The translations under genes and the position numbers were made by a program. Positions 1 to 8,944 of a stretch of 38,387 nucleotides of DNA are shown piece after piece; within the stretch, counting starts at the first letter, position 1; every line of letters begins with the position of its first letter. The notes below the pieces were generated by a model. It made no database searches. It saw only the letters and a program-made list of their open reading frames with translations, and was not told the origin of the DNA. The stretch comes from Pantoea sp. 1.19 (GTDB lineage Bacteria; Pseudomonadota; Gammaproteobacteria; Enterobacterales; Enterobacteriaceae), in assembly GCF_001922585.1 (NCBI RefSeq), contig NZ_MRBS01000013.1, positions 1-38,387 on the forward strand, given 5' to 3'.

Positions 1-30
1 AATCTGAGCCATGATCAAACTCTTCAATTA
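1..30 (-). rRNA. 16S rRNA, 5' end only
   Basis: Read on the minus strand, these bases match the conserved 5' start of bacterial 16S rRNA, including the GAGTTTGATCATGGCTCAG primer-site sequence. The gene runs leftward out of the window, so only its first ~30 bases are seen. An rRNA operon downstream of clpB matches the rrnG position of E. coli. The exact mature 5' end (29 or 30) is not certain. Confidence 0.95.
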
Positions 31-328
31 AAAAGCTTGATGCTCAAAGAATTAAACTTCGTAATGAATTACGTGTTCACTCTTGAGACTTGATATTTTT
101 GAGCCCGGAGGCTTTTGATATCTGTCCTGTGAGTGCCCACACAGATTGTCTGATAAATTGTTAAAGAGCAGTGAGTTAGGCGCTTTCGCTTGCTAACTCG
201 AGGTGGCGTATATTACGCTTTCCTCCTTCAGAGTCAACCTCTTTTTCAGAAGTTTTTCTCCGGCGGCGCCGGTGAATCCCGGGCCTCTGCACCGCACCTG
301 CCGCGAGGCCGTTGTGCCGTGTCAGTGG
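31..328 (-). other. rRNA operon leader region with boxA
   Basis: This is the transcribed leader between rrn P1 and the 16S gene. The antitermination element boxA (TGCTCTTTAACA) is at 159-170 on the minus strand, followed by the conserved leader AATTTATCAGACAATCTG. In enterobacteria boxA loads Nus factors so that untranslated rRNA escapes Rho termination. The bases next to the 16S gene would pair with the 16S 3' flank as an RNase III processing stem, but that partner lies outside the window. Confidence 0.85.
210..237 (-). promoter_or_regulatory. rrn P2-type promoter
   Basis: On the minus strand TTGACT (232-237) and TAATAT (210-215) are separated by 16 bp and followed by a GC-rich ACGCCACC discriminator. 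This is the layout of enterobacterial rrn P2 promoters. The short spacer and GC-rich discriminator are features linked to growth-rate and ppGpp control. Confidence 0.85.
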
Positions 329-334
329 AGGCGC

Positions 335-385
335 ATTATAGGGATCCGATTTCAGAGCGCAAGGGCTAATTTCAGAAAAAACACC
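335..385 (-). promoter_or_regulatory. rrn P1 promoter with UP-like A/T tract
   Basis: On the minus strand TTGCGC (357-362) and TATAAT (335-340) are 16 bp apart, followed by GCGCCTCCACTGACACGG, which closely resembles the E. coli rrn P1 start region. An A/T-rich stretch just upstream (about 363-385) fits an UP element. Fis sites would be expected further upstream, under the clpB terminator, but I cannot define them by eye. Confidence 0.85.
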
Positions 386-446
386 AACCGCTCACTTTCC
401 ACGCACCAATATCATAAAAACACCTGTTCACGCTGCTTTTACCCAC

Positions 447-471
447 AAAAATGGGCCCGCAGGCCCATTTT
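447..471 (-). terminator. clpB rho-independent terminator
   Basis: A 10-bp stem (AAAATGGGCC/GGCCCATTTT) with a 4-nt loop ends in a T-run on the minus strand, 14 nt after the clpB stop. It separates clpB from the rRNA promoters just downstream. Confidence 0.85.
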
Positions 472-484
472 GAGGTCAGACACG

Positions 485-3058
485 CTACTGCCTGGCCACG
501 ATATGTCCATCCTCGACGTCCATATTGATGGTTTTGCCCGGTAACAGCGCTCCGGAGAGGATTTGCTGCGCCAGCGGGTTTTCGATCTCCTGCTGAATGG
601 CCCGCTTTAATGGCCGCGCACCGTAGACCGGATCGTAGCCATTTTTACCCAGCAGCTGCAGGGCCTCACCCGAGATGTGCAGCGCGAAGCCGCGCTCGGC
701 GAGGCGATCGTACAGCCGCTGCAGCTGAATCCGGGCAATCGAGGCAATGTGCTGCTCGCCAAGCGGATGGAAGACCACCAGCTCATCGATACGGTTAATG
801 AACTCGGGGCGGAAGTGCTGACCAACCACGCTCATCACCAACGCTTTCATATCGGCGTAATCCAGGTGGCCAAACCGTTCCTGAATCAGATCCGAGCCGA
901 GGTTCGAGGTCATGATCACGACCGTGTTGCGAAAATCGACCGTTCTGCCCTGGCCATCGGTCAGGCGTCCGTCGTCCAGCACCTGCAGCAGGATATTGAA
1001 TACGTCCGGATGTGCTTTTTCCACTTCGTCCAGCAAAATCACTGAATAGGGACGGCGGCGCACCGCTTCGGTCAGATAGCCCCCCTCTTCATAACCGACA
1101 TACCCCGGAGGCGCCCCGACCAGGCGCGAAACCGAATGCTTCTCCATAAACTCGGACATGTCGATACGCACCATAGCGTCGTCGCTGTCGAACATAAAGT
1201 TAGCCAGCGCCTTGCACAGCTCGGTTTTGCCCACCCCGGTAGGACCGAGGAACAGGAAAGAGCCAATCGGACGGTTCGGATCCGCCAGCCCGGCGCGACT
1301 GCGGCGGATAGCATTGGAGACGGCTTCAACCGCTTCATCCTGACCAATCACCCGCTGGTGCAGCTCTTTCTCCATCCGCAGCAGCTTATCCCGCTCCCCT
1401 TCCATCATCCGGGAGACCGGGATACCGGTCCAGCGCGCCAGCACATCGGCAATTTCCACGTCGGTTACGCGATTGCGCAACAGACGCATGGTTTTACCTT
1501 CCGACTGGGTAGCGGCCGCCAGCTGTTTTTCCAGCTCGGGAATTTTGCCGTACTGCAGTTCTGACATTTGTGCCAGATCGCCGGTACGTCGCGCCTGCTC
1601 CATTTCTAACTTCGCCTGCTCCAGTGCGGCCTTGATATGTTGAGTACCGGAGAGCTCGGCTTTTTCCGCTTTCCACTCTTCTTCCAGCTCGGCATACTCA
1701 CGCTCTTTGTGCCCCAGCTCATCTTCCAACATCGTCAGACGCTTAACGCTGGCTTCATCCGACTCTTTCTTCAGCGCCTGCTGCTCCAGCTTCAGCTGGA
1801 TGATGCGACGCTCCAGCCTATCGAGCGCCTCGGGCTTCGAATCGATCTGCATGCGAATGCTGGATGCCGCTTCGTCGATCAGGTCAATGGCTTTATCCGG
1901 CAGCTGGCGGTCGGCAATGTAGCGGTGCGACAGCGTCGCCGCGGCGACGATCGCCGGGTCGGTGATTTGCACGTGGTGGTGCAGCTCGTAGCGCTCTTTT
2001 AATCCGCGCAGGATCGCGATGGTATCTTCCACCGTCGGCTCCGCCACGTACACTTTCTGGAAACGGCGCTCGAGGGCCGCGTCTTTTTCAATATATTGAC
2101 GATATTCATCGAGCGTGGTCGCGCCTACGCAGTGCAGCTCACCGCGCGCTAATGCGGGCTTTAGCATATTCCCGGCATCCATCGCGCCGTCGGCCTTACC
2201 GGCTCCGACCATGGTATGCAGTTCATCGATAAACAGAATGACGTTGCCTTCCTGTTTGGCGAGATCGTTAAGCACCCCTTTTAACCGCTCTTCAAATTCA
2301 CCACGGTACTTAGCTCCCGCCACCAGCGCGCCCATATCCAGCGCCAGCACCCGGCGGCCCTTCAGGCCCTCCGGCACTTCACCATTGATAATGCGCTGCG
2401 CCAGTCCTTCTACGATCGCCGTTTTACCGACGCCGGGCTCACCAATCAGCACCGGGTTATTTTTGGTACGACGCTGGAGCACCTGAATAGTCCGGCGAAT
2501 CTCTTCATCGCGGCCTATTACCGGATCAAGTTTGCCGGCCTCAGCGCGCTCGGTGAGATCGATGGTGTATTTTTTTAATGCCTGCCGCTGATCTTCAGCG
2601 CCCTGATCGTTCACGCTCTCTCCTCCACGCAGCTGCTCAATCGCCGCGCTGATTTTTTCACTGCTGGCCCCTGCCGCTTTCATTAAATCACTCAGCGAAC
2701 CGCGGGACTCCATTGCGGCGAGTACAAACAGTTCGGATGAGATAAAGTTGTCACCGCGCTTCTGCGCCAGTTTGTCGCAGAGGTTAAGCAGACGGACTAA
2801 GTCAGAAGAGGGTTGCACGTCGCCCTCGGTCCCCTCCACTTGCGGTAAGCGGCTGATGGCTTGCTCAAGGCTGGTGCGCAGCGCGGCGGCATCGACGCCG
2901 GCGGTGGTTAATAATGGACGTACCGATCCGCCTTCCTGCGTCAGTAACGCACTCATCAGATGCAGCGGTTCGATAAACTGGTTGTCGCGCCCCAGCGCCA
3001 GTGACTGGGCGTCGGCAAGGGCTAACTGAAATTTGTTGGTAAGACGATCCAGACGCAT
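485..3058 (-). CDS. clpB: ClpB, ATP-dependent protein disaggregase
   Basis: Cytoplasmic AAA+ chaperone that threads aggregated proteins through a hexameric pore, working with DnaK/DnaJ/GrpE. At 857 aa it matches the E. coli length. An N domain (about 1-145) is followed by NBD1 with Walker A GEPGVGKT at 206-213, an inserted coiled-coil M domain (about 410-525), and NBD2 with Walker A GPTGVGKT near 605. Heat-shock control is shown by a sigma-32-type promoter upstream. A second, internal start is visible (see 2612-2626). The gene stands alone, with its own terminator before the rRNA operon. Confidence 0.98.
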   Translation of the reverse strand: MRLDRLTNKFQLALADAQSLALGRDNQFIEPLHLMSALLTQEGGSVRPLLTTAGVDAAALRTSLEQAISRLPQVEGTEGDVQPSSDLVRLLNLCDKLAQKRGDNFISSELFVLAAMESRGSLSDLMKAAGASSEKISAAIEQLRGGESVNDQGAEDQRQALKKYTIDLTERAEAGKLDPVIGRDEEIRRTIQVLQRRTKNNPVLIGEPGVGKTAIVEGLAQRIINGEVPEGLKGRRVLALDMGALVAGAKYRGEFEERLKGVLNDLAKQEGNVILFIDELHTMVGAGKADGAMDAGNMLKPALARGELHCVGATTLDEYRQYIEKDAALERRFQKVYVAEPTVEDTIAILRGLKERYELHHHVQITDPAIVAAATLSHRYIADRQLPDKAIDLIDEAASSIRMQIDSKPEALDRLERRIIQLKLEQQALKKESDEASVKRLTMLEDELGHKEREYAELEEEWKAEKAELSGTQHIKAALEQAKLEMEQARRTGDLAQMSELQYGKIPELEKQLAAATQSEGKTMRLLRNRVTDVEIADVLARWTGIPVSRMMEGERDKLLRMEKELHQRVIGQDEAVEAVSNAIRRSRAGLADPNRPIGSFLFLGPTGVGKTELCKALANFMFDSDDAMVRIDMSEFMEKHSVSRLVGAPPGYVGYEEGGYLTEAVRRRPYSVILLDEVEKAHPDVFNILLQVLDDGRLTDGQGRTVDFRNTVVIMTSNLGSDLIQERFGHLDYADMKALVMSVVGQHFRPEFINRIDELVVFHPLGEQHIASIARIQLQRLYDRLAERGFALHISGEALQLLGKNGYDPVYGARPLKRAIQQEIENPLAQQILSGALLPGKTINMDVEDGHIVARQ
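2612..2626 (-). promoter_or_regulatory. Internal translation start for short ClpB
   Basis: A GTG codon (2612-2614, Val149) is preceded by GGAGGA (2621-2626) with 6-nt spacing, in frame inside clpB. E. coli makes a short ClpB lacking the N domain from a GTG at the same residue, so the alternative start appears conserved. The short form would be about 709 aa. Confidence 0.75.
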
Positions 3059-3093
3059 TCTTTCCCCCTACAGGTCAAATTGCTACTGGAGAT

Positions 3094-3122
3094 TAAATGA
3101 GGTCATCCCTCAAATATTCAAG
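3094..3122 (-). promoter_or_regulatory. Sigma-32 heat-shock promoter of clpB
   Basis: On the minus strand CTTGAA (3117-3122) and CCTCATTTA (3094-3102) are 14 bp apart, matching the sigma-32 pattern CTTGAA-N11-15-CCCCATNT with one base different in the -10. It lies about 36 bp upstream of the clpB start. Confidence 0.8.
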
Positions 3123-3181
3123 GTTATTGACCTGCAAAAAGGTGAAAAAACACACACCCTGGACCGTCTTGAGGCGCAAGA

Positions 3182-3913
3182 TTAACTCAGCCAGAGCAAA
3201 CTTGCCATACGGCCGGTAACGCCATCGCGTCTGTAGGAGAAAAAGTGAGCGGACTCCGTCAGCGTACAGTGGTCACCACCGCTCACTGAAGCCACGCCCG
3301 CCGCGGAAAGACGCCGCCGCGCCAGCTGAAAAATATCCGCCAAAAATTTTTCACCGCGCGGCCGAAATGCCTCCGCGGCGTACGGATCGCCGGCGCAAAA
3401 TGCCGCGCGCACTTCGGCACCGACCTCAAAAGCCAGCGGCCCGATTGCCGGCCCCAGCCAGGCGTGGATCTCGCCGGCCGGCGCGCGAAATCGGCGCAGC
3501 GTCGCCTCCAGTATCCCCGCCTGCAGCCCGCGCCAGCCGGCGTGAGCCGCCGCGACTTCGCGACCATCAGCGGAGCAGAACAGCACCGGCAGACAGTCAG
3601 CCGTCATAACCGCACAGACCACGCCGGGCGTCGCGGTATAAACGGCATCAGCACGGCGCTGCGCCGGCGGCTGGTGCGTCAGCGTCAGCACGTCGGTACC
3701 GTGTACCTGCTCCAGCCATACCGGCGGCCCCGGCAGCGCCAGCGCATCGACCAGACGCTGCCGGTTTTCCGCCACCGCCGCCGGATCATCGCCGACGTGC
3801 CCGCCCACATTCAGGCTGTGCCAGTTTCCCTGACTGACCCCACCGTCGCGCCGGGTTGACCACGCGCGCACGTTCGTCGGAGCCGGCCAGGCGGGCAGAA
3901 GCGGCGCAATCAC
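3182..3913 (-). CDS. pgeF: PgeF, peptidoglycan editing factor (YfiH/CNF1 fold)
   Basis: Multicopper polyphenol oxidase-like family protein. In E. coli the enzyme prevents peptidoglycan precursors carrying L-Ser instead of L-Ala from accumulating. At 243 aa it has the family length. The three metal-binding residues are all present: His71 in EQVHGTD, Cys107 in TADCLPV and His124 in AAHAGWRG. The GTG start overlaps the rluD stop by four bases (GTGA), so the two genes are translationally coupled as in E. coli. Confidence 0.95.
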   Translation of the reverse strand: MIAPLLPAWPAPTNVRAWSTRRDGGVSQGNWHSLNVGGHVGDDPAAVAENRQRLVDALALPGPPVWLEQVHGTDVLTLTHQPPAQRRADAVYTATPGVVCAVMTADCLPVLFCSADGREVAAAHAGWRGLQAGILEATLRRFRAPAGEIHAWLGPAIGPLAFEVGAEVRAAFCAGDPYAAEAFRPRGEKFLADIFQLARRRLSAAGVASVSGGDHCTLTESAHFFSYRRDGVTGRMASLLWLS

Positions 3914-4890
3914 AGCCAGTCCAGCTGATCTTTAAACTGTTCCGTATCCGCCTTCAGCGCCGCAATCAGCTCAATCATGTCCTGCGGCAGGGGCGCGTGC
4001 CACTCCATCTCAATGCCGCTGATGGGATGATACAGGCGTAGCATGGTCGCGTGCAGCGCCTGGCGATCGAAGCCGCGCAGCGCGGAAATAAAGGCTTCGG
4101 AGGCTCCCTTCGGCGGACGCGGGCGGCCACCGTACAGCGGATCGCCCACCAGCGGATGGTTGATGTGCGCCATATGGACGCGAATTTGGTGCGTACGGCC
4201 GGTCTCCAGCCGCAGACGCAGGCGGGTGTGCGCGCGAAAGTGCTCCATGATGCGGTAGTGGGTCGTCGCCGGTTTCCCCATGGGATGGACGGCCATGTGG
4301 GTACGCTTGGTTGAGTGACGACTGATCGGCTGATCCACCGTGCCGCCTGCGGTCATCGTACCCATGGCGACCGCTTCATATTCGCGGGTGATTTCACGCA
4401 GCTGCAGTGATTCAACCAGGTGCGTTTGTGCCGGAACGGTTTTCGCCACCACCATCAGGCCGGTGGTGTCTTTATCCAGCCGGTGAACGATTCCGGCGCG
4501 CGGCACATCAGCAATCTGCGGGTAATGATGCAGCAGTGCGTTCAGTACCGTGCCATCGGGATTACCGGCTCCGGGATGGACAACCAGCCCGCGCGGCTTA
4601 TTGATAACCAGGATATCGTCATCCTCGTAAACGATATCGAGCGCGATATTCTGCGGTTCCCAGCGGGCTTCCTCTTCAATTTCGGCAATTATTTCAACGT
4701 GTTCTCCCCCCAGCACTTTCTCTTTTGGGGTGGTGGCCGGCTGGCCGTTGACGTGTACTTGCCCGCTCAGGATCCACTCTTTTATGCGCGAGCGTGAATA
4801 ATCAGGGAACATTTCCGCCAAAGCCTGATCTAAGCGTTGTCCGAGTTGCGATTCGGACACCGTTGCGGTGAGTTGTACTTGTTGTGCCAT
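3910..4890 (-). CDS. rluD: RluD, 23S rRNA pseudouridine synthase (1911/1915/1917)
   Basis: Modifies three uridines in helix 69 of 23S rRNA, a step needed for normal 50S assembly and termination. The 326-aa protein has an N-terminal S4 RNA-binding domain (about 17-80) and a catalytic domain with the HRLDKDTTG motif; the nucleophile is Asp139. It is first in a two-gene unit with pgeF and divergent from bamD. A TACAAT -10 candidate lies at 4948-4953 on the minus strand, but I see no convincing -35. Confidence 0.97.
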   Translation of the reverse strand: MAQQVQLTATVSESQLGQRLDQALAEMFPDYSRSRIKEWILSGQVHVNGQPATTPKEKVLGGEHVEIIAEIEEEARWEPQNIALDIVYEDDDILVINKPRGLVVHPGAGNPDGTVLNALLHHYPQIADVPRAGIVHRLDKDTTGLMVVAKTVPAQTHLVESLQLREITREYEAVAMGTMTAGGTVDQPISRHSTKRTHMAVHPMGKPATTHYRIMEHFRAHTRLRLRLETGRTHQIRVHMAHINHPLVGDPLYGGRPRPPKGASEAFISALRGFDRQALHATMLRLYHPISGIEMEWHAPLPQDMIELIAALKADTEQFKDQLDWL

Positions 4891-5019
4891 AGACAGCTTC
4901 TTCGTTAACGTTGGGTTTTACGGCAATGCCGTTTAAGATAATGTGCTATTGTACCTGGTCACTTGCGGAAGCTTAACGGACAGCTTCCCGAATAACACTC
5001 TGAGGATAATCAAATCGTC

Positions 5020-5754
5020 ATGACGCGTATGAAATATCTGGTGGCTGCAGCCACGTTGAGCCTGGCGCTGGCGGGCTGCTCCAGCTCAAAGGATACGGTG
5101 CCTGACAGCCCGCCATCCGAGCTGTATGCCACGGCTCAGCAAAAACTGCAGGACGGTAACTTTAAAGGAGCAATAACGCAACTGGAAGCGCTGGATAACC
5201 GCTATCCTTTTGGTCCCTACTCCCAACAAGTGCAGCTGGATTTGATTTACGCCTATTACAAGAATGCCGATTTGCCGTTGGCTCAGGCGTCAATAGACCG
5301 CTTCATGCGTCTCAACCCTACGCATCCCAACATCGATTACGTGCTGTACATGCGCGGATTGACCGATATGGCGTTGGATGACAGCACCCTGCAGGGCTTC
5401 TTCGGCGTCGATCGTTCCGATCGCGATCCGGAGCATGCGCGCAACGCCTTTAAAGACTTCGGCCAGCTGCTGCGCGGGTATCCGAACAGTCAGTACGCAG
5501 CCGATGCCCGCAAGCGCATGATCTTCCTAAAAGATCGCCTGGCTAAACACGAGCTCGCCGTGGCGCAGTTCTACACTAAACGCGGGGCTTACGTCGCCGT
5601 CGTTAACCGCGTTGAGCAGATGCTGCGGGATTATCCGGATACCGCGGCCACCCGCGAGGCGCTGCCGCTGATGGAGAATGCCTATCGTCAGATGCAGCTG
5701 AACGCCGAAGCGGATAAAGTCGCGAAGCTGATCGCCGCTAACGATCCGGCCTGA
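5020..5754 (+). CDS. bamD: BamD, outer-membrane assembly lipoprotein
   Basis: Essential lipoprotein of the BAM complex, which inserts beta-barrels into the outer membrane; it joins BamA to BamC and BamE. At 244 aa it is one residue shorter than the E. coli protein. The lipoprotein signal peptide ends in the lipobox LALAGC with Cys20 as the lipidated residue. The rest is a TPR-type helical array (family signature [17 protein letters not shown]). It is divergent from rluD across a 129-bp gap. Confidence 0.97.
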   Translation: MTRMKYLVAAATLSLALAGCSSSKDTVPDSPPSELYATAQQKLQDGNFKGAITQLEALDNRYPFGPYSQQVQLDLIYAYYKNADLPLAQASIDRFMRLNPTHPNIDYVLYMRGLTDMALDDSTLQGFFGVDRSDRDPEHARNAFKDFGQLLRGYPNSQYAADARKRMIFLKDRLAKHELAVAQFYTKRGAYVAVVNRVEQMLRDYPDTAATREALPLMENAYRQMQLNAEADKVAKLIAANDPA

Positions 5755-5773
5755 CGGCACGCCCTCTGGCAGG

Positions 5774-5802
5774 AAAAAAGCAGCCGACGGGCTGCTTTTT
5801 TT
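5774..5802 (+). terminator. bamD rho-independent terminator
   Basis: A 12-bp stem (AAAAAAGCAGCC/GGCTGCTTTTTT) with a GACG loop and T-run starts 19 nt after the bamD stop. Confidence 0.9.
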
Positions 5803-5924
5803 ATCGCGCGCTGGCGACATATCCTGACTATAGTGACCTGTTCTGCCGTTGGCGACAACCTTTTTTGCCGGTTTTAGCCGCGCGTCTCGCAGAAATGCCA
5901 GCTTGACAAAAAGTGACAAAAATA

Positions 5925-5966
5925 AGTGATTTAGATCATACTTTTTCACCGTATTCGCGGTATGCT
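5925..5966 (+). promoter_or_regulatory. Candidate class II CRP site and promoter of raiA
   Basis: AGTGA-TTTAGA-TCATA (5925-5940) fits the CRP half-sites TGTGA-N6-TCACA with two mismatches. A -10 candidate TATGCT lies at 5961-5966 with no recognisable -35. With transcription starting near 5973, the CRP site would be centred about -41, the class II position. RaiA is a stationary-phase and starvation factor, so cAMP-CRP activation would make sense. The site is inferred from pattern only. Confidence 0.5.
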
Positions 5967-6003
5967 GGATTCACCAAGACGGAAATGACAGAGAGGTAAG
6001 ACT

Positions 6004-6339
6004 ATGATTCTGAACATTACCAGCAAGCAAATGGATATTACTCCGGCCATCCGCCAGCATGTCGAAGACCGTCTCGCCAAACTTGAAAAATGGCAAACTG
6101 ACCTGATAAACCCGCACATCGTTCTGTCGAAAGAACCGAAAGAATTCGTCGCCGATGCCAGCATCAATACCCCTAACGGTCAGCTTGTCGCCAGCGCCAA
6201 ACATGAAGACATGTATGTCGCCATCAATGACCTGATCAACAAGCTGGAGCGCCAGCTCAATAAAGTGCAGCATAAGGGGGAAGCGCGCCGCGCCTCCGCC
6301 AGCGTCAAGGACCTGAGCGTCGACGTCCCCACCGAGTGA
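6004..6339 (+). CDS. raiA: RaiA (YfiA), ribosome-associated inhibitor
   Basis: Cold-shock and stationary-phase factor that binds the 30S A and P sites, blocks translation, and prevents 100S dimer formation in the E. coli type. The 111-aa protein is short, without the C-terminal dimerisation domain of long HPF, so it belongs to the RaiA class. The conserved basic stretch [10 protein letters not shown] and the [14 protein letters not shown] segment are present. SD AGAGGT is 7 nt before the ATG. It is monocistronic with its own terminator. Confidence 0.96.
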   Translation: MILNITSKQMDITPAIRQHVEDRLAKLEKWQTDLINPHIVLSKEPKEFVADASINTPNGQLVASAKHEDMYVAINDLINKLERQLNKVQHKGEARRASASVKDLSVDVPTE

Positions 6340-6358
6340 GCCTTATCCGGCTCGCGTT

Positions 6359-6382
6359 AACGCGCCCCAGGGCGCGTTTTTT
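6359..6382 (+). terminator. raiA rho-independent terminator
   Basis: An 8-bp stem AACGCGCC/GGCGCGTT with a CCAG loop is followed by a T-run. Its tail abuts the pheL promoter -35. Confidence 0.85.
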
Positions 6383-6383
6383 A

Positions 6384-6412
6384 TTGACAGTCCGTTTTGT
6401 CAGCGGTTAAGT
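6384..6412 (+). promoter_or_regulatory. pheL-pheA promoter
   Basis: A consensus -35 TTGACA (6384-6389) is 17 bp from a weak -10 TTAAGT (6407-6412), about 30 nt upstream of the pheL start. The -35 lies directly against the raiA terminator tail. Confidence 0.6.
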
Positions 6413-6441
6413 TAGCCCTTTAATCCGTCGCGGACAGCCCA

Positions 6442-6489
6442 ATGCATACGACTCCGTTTTTCTTCGCTTTCTTTTTTACCTTCCCCTGA
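6442..6489 (+). CDS. pheL: PheL, phenylalanine leader peptide
   Basis: A 15-codon leader ORF reads MHTTPFFFAFFFTFP, with seven Phe codons clustered near its end. E. coli PheL has the same length and the same FFFAFFFTFP tail. Ribosome stalling at these codons when Phe-tRNA is scarce chooses between the antiterminator and terminator folds just downstream. It was identified by direct reading, since it is too short for usual gene calling. No strong SD is visible. Confidence 0.95.
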   Translation: MHTTPFFFAFFFTFP

Positions 6490-6492
6490 TCC

Positions 6493-6565
6493 GGGAGGCC
6501 TTTCGTCGCATCAGAAAGCAAGCGAAGACGAACAGCAAAGCCTCCCCAACCGGGAGGCTTTTTTA
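6493..6565 (+). promoter_or_regulatory. pheA transcription attenuator
   Basis: The terminator hairpin AAGCCTCCC/GGGAGGCTT (6538-6546 with 6552-6560) is followed by a T-run. An upstream segment GGGAGGC (6493-6499), just after the PheL stop, is complementary to the terminator's left arm (6540-6546). The two folds are therefore mutually exclusive. A ribosome stalled on the Phe codons favours the antiterminator; a ribosome that reaches the stop releases the terminator. Confidence 0.9.
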
Positions 6566-6590
6566 TTTCTGCTAAACAACAGGGACTACT

Positions 6591-7751
6591 ATGAGCACGA
6601 ACAATCCGCTGCTGGCGCTGCGCGATAAAATCAGCGCGGTGGATCAGCAGCTGCTGGGCCTGCTGGCCGAACGCCGCCGTTTGGCCCTCGACGTCGCCCG
6701 CGCCAAGATGGCCACTCAGCGGCCGGTACGCGACATCGATCGCGAGCGTGACCTGCTGGAACAGCTGATTACGCAGGGCAAAGATCATCAGCTTGACGCA
6801 CACTTTATTACCCGCCTGTTTCAGCTGATCATTGAAGACTCGGTGCTGACTCAGCAGGCCCTGCTGCAAAAACAGCTGAATACCCCGCAGCAGCAGTCGG
6901 CCCGCATAGCCTTTCTCGGCCCGAAAGGCTCCTACTCCCACCTCGCGGCGCGTAACTACGCGGCTCGTCACTTTGCTCAGGTGATTGAGTGCGGCTGCCT
7001 GAAGTTTCACGAGATTTTGGCTCAGGTCGAAAGCGGTCAGGCTGACTATGCGGTTCTGCCGATTGAAAATACCAGCTCCGGCGCCATCAATGACGTTTAC
7101 GATTTGCTTCAGCAAACCCGCCTGTCGATCGTTGGCGAAATGACCATCCCGATTGACCACTGCGTGCTGGTCTCCGGCAGCACCGATCTGCAGCACATCG
7201 AGACCGTCTACAGCCATCCGCAGCCTTTCCAGCAGTGTAGCCAGTTTCTGCAGCGCTTCCCGCACTGGAAAATCGACTACACCGAGAGCACCGCGGCCGC
7301 AATGGAAAAAGTTGCTGCACTGGGTTCACCGCGCGTCGCCGCGCTGGGCAGCGAGGCCGGGGGGGCGCTGTATGGCCTGCAGGTGTTGGAACGCAACCTG
7401 GCCAATCAGAGCCAGAACATTACCCGCTTTATCATTCTGGCGCGCAAGCCGGTGACCGTATCATCGCAGGTGCCGGCCAAAACCACGCTGATTATGGCTA
7501 CCGGCCAGCAGGCCGGTGCGCTGGTGGAAGCGCTGCTGGTATTGCGCAACCACGGCCTCATCATGAGCAAGCTGGAGTCGCGCCCGATCAACGGTAACCC
7601 GTGGGAAGAGATGTTCTACCTCGATGTGCAGGGCAACCTGCATTCGGCGCCGATGCAGCAGGCGCTGCGTGAACTGGGCGAGATTACCCGCTCGCTTAAG
7701 GTGCTTGGTTGTTACCCCAGTGAAAACGTGGTGCCGGTCGATCCCACCTGA
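6591..7751 (+). CDS. pheA: PheA, chorismate mutase / prephenate dehydratase
   Basis: Bifunctional cytoplasmic enzyme turning chorismate into prephenate and then phenylpyruvate, the committed steps to phenylalanine. At 386 aa it equals the E. coli length. The chorismate mutase domain (about 1-100) is followed by the dehydratase domain, with GPKGSYSH and the TESTAAAME catalytic segment. A C-terminal ACT-type regulatory domain carries the GALV and ESRP motifs that bind phenylalanine for feedback inhibition. It is controlled by the pheL attenuator and is convergent with tyrA. Confidence 0.98.
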   Translation: MSTNNPLLALRDKISAVDQQLLGLLAERRRLALDVARAKMATQRPVRDIDRERDLLEQLITQGKDHQLDAHFITRLFQLIIEDSVLTQQALLQKQLNTPQQQSARIAFLGPKGSYSHLAARNYAARHFAQVIECGCLKFHEILAQVESGQADYAVLPIENTSSGAINDVYDLLQQTRLSIVGEMTIPIDHCVLVSGSTDLQHIETVYSHPQPFQQCSQFLQRFPHWKIDYTESTAAAMEKVAALGSPRVAALGSEAGGALYGLQVLERNLANQSQNITRFIILARKPVTVSSQVPAKTTLIMATGQQAGALVEALLVLRNHGLIMSKLESRPINGNPWEEMFYLDVQGNLHSAPMQQALRELGEITRSLKVLGCYPSENVVPVDPT

Positions 7752-7760
7752 GCGGTATAA

Positions 7761-7786
7761 AAAAAGGCATCCAGCTGGATGCCTTT
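7761..7786. terminator. Shared terminator between pheA and tyrA
   Basis: A perfect 24-bp palindrome (AAAGGCATCCAG and its complement) lies between the convergent genes. The minus-strand side has the longer T-run, so it is the stronger terminator for tyrA. Confidence 0.8.
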
Positions 7787-7807
7787 CTGGTGCGTGCGCC
7801 GATAGCT

Positions 7808-8929
7808 TTACGGCCGGCTGTCGTTAGCCTGGCGCAGTAGCGTCCGGCTCTCGGCCTGGAAGCGCGGCGCATAATCGCCAAACCAGTGGGCAATGCGGCG
7901 AAAGCTGCTGATAAACGCCTGCTTATCCCCCTGCTCCAGCAGAGCGATCGCCTCACCAAAGCGCTGATGGTAACGCTTAATGAGCGCCAGGTTGCTCTCT
8001 GACGACATGATAATATCGGCGTATAGCTGCGGATCCTGGGCAAATAGCCGTCCTACCATGGCCAGCTCCAGCCGGTAAATGGGCGAGGAGAGCGCCAGCA
8101 GCTGGGCAAGCTGGGCATTTTCTTCGGCGAGGTGCAGGCCGTAAGCAAAGGTCGTAAAGTGGCGTAGCGCCTGAATAAACGCCATATTCTGGTCGTGTTC
8201 CACAGCGCTGGTACGATGCAGGCGCGCGCCCCAAACCTGAATCTGCTCCAGCAACCACTGATACGCCTCCGGCTGACGGCCGTCGCACCATACCACCACC
8301 TGTTTGGCCAGGCTGCCGATATCCGGGCCGAACATCGGATGCAGACCCAGCACCGGTCCGCGGTGCGCTGCCAGCATTGCCTGCAGCGGGCGGTTTTTGA
8401 CCGACGCGAGGTCCACCAGGATGCAGTCATCCGGCAGCCTGGGCAGGCGGGCAATCACGCTCTCGGTCAGATGAATAGGCACGCTGACGATCACCATGCC
8501 GGCATCGGCCAGCAGCGTGTCCGCCGCTGCCCAGTCTTCTTTATCCAGCACGCGCACCTGATAACCGGAGAGGGTCAGCATCTTTGCAAACAGGCGGCCC
8601 ATCTGCCCGTGTCCGCCGACGATAACCACCGGCCGCAGCGCCGGGTTAAGGGTTTTAAACCCCTTGTCGTTCTCGCTGGAGTAGGATTCGCGCATGATGC
8701 GGCGCAGCACGTCCTCGATAAGATCGGGCGGGACACCGAGGGCCGCCGCTTCGTCACGCCGCGAAGCCAGCATGCTGGCTTCGCGCTCGGGCACATAGAT
8801 GGGCAAACCGTAGCGGCTTTTTACTTCGCCCACTTCGGCCACCAGCGCCAGCCGTCTGGCCAGCAGGTCGAGTAATGTTTTGTCCACCTCATCGATTTGA
8901 TCGCGTAGCGCGGTCAGTTCAGCCACCAT
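7808..8929 (-). CDS. tyrA: TyrA, chorismate mutase / prephenate dehydrogenase
   Basis: Bifunctional enzyme making 4-hydroxyphenylpyruvate for tyrosine. At 373 aa it equals the E. coli protein. The N-terminal AroQ-type mutase domain (about 1-90) is followed by a Rossmann NAD domain with GGHGQMG at 105-111, then the dehydrogenase domain with LHPMFGPD. It is the second gene of the aroF-tyrA operon, 15 nt after aroF, so tyrosine both feeds back on the enzymes and, through TyrR, on transcription. Confidence 0.98.
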   Translation of the reverse strand: MVAELTALRDQIDEVDKTLLDLLARRLALVAEVGEVKSRYGLPIYVPEREASMLASRRDEAAALGVPPDLIEDVLRRIMRESYSSENDKGFKTLNPALRPVVIVGGHGQMGRLFAKMLTLSGYQVRVLDKEDWAAADTLLADAGMVIVSVPIHLTESVIARLPRLPDDCILVDLASVKNRPLQAMLAAHRGPVLGLHPMFGPDIGSLAKQVVVWCDGRQPEAYQWLLEQIQVWGARLHRTSAVEHDQNMAFIQALRHFTTFAYGLHLAEENAQLAQLLALSSPIYRLELAMVGRLFAQDPQLYADIIMSSESNLALIKRYHQRFGEAIALLEQGDKQAFISSFRRIAHWFGDYAPRFQAESRTLLRQANDSRP

Positions 8930-8944
8930 CGTGTGTTTATCCTC

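Noticed and set aside
203-544. A plus-strand frame of 113 codons in the rRNA promoter region
   Set aside because: It crosses rrn P1, P2 and the clpB terminator and reads into clpB antisense; there is no SD and no family.
4979-5004. A sigma-E promoter for bamD (GGAAGCTT ... TCTGA)
   Set aside because: The spacing between the two elements is about 24 bp, far too long for sigma-E.
6420-7265. A 281-codon minus-strand frame covering the pheL leader and part of pheA
   Set aside because: It runs through the attenuator and pheA on the opposite strand, with no conserved protein sequence; pheL and pheA explain this DNA.
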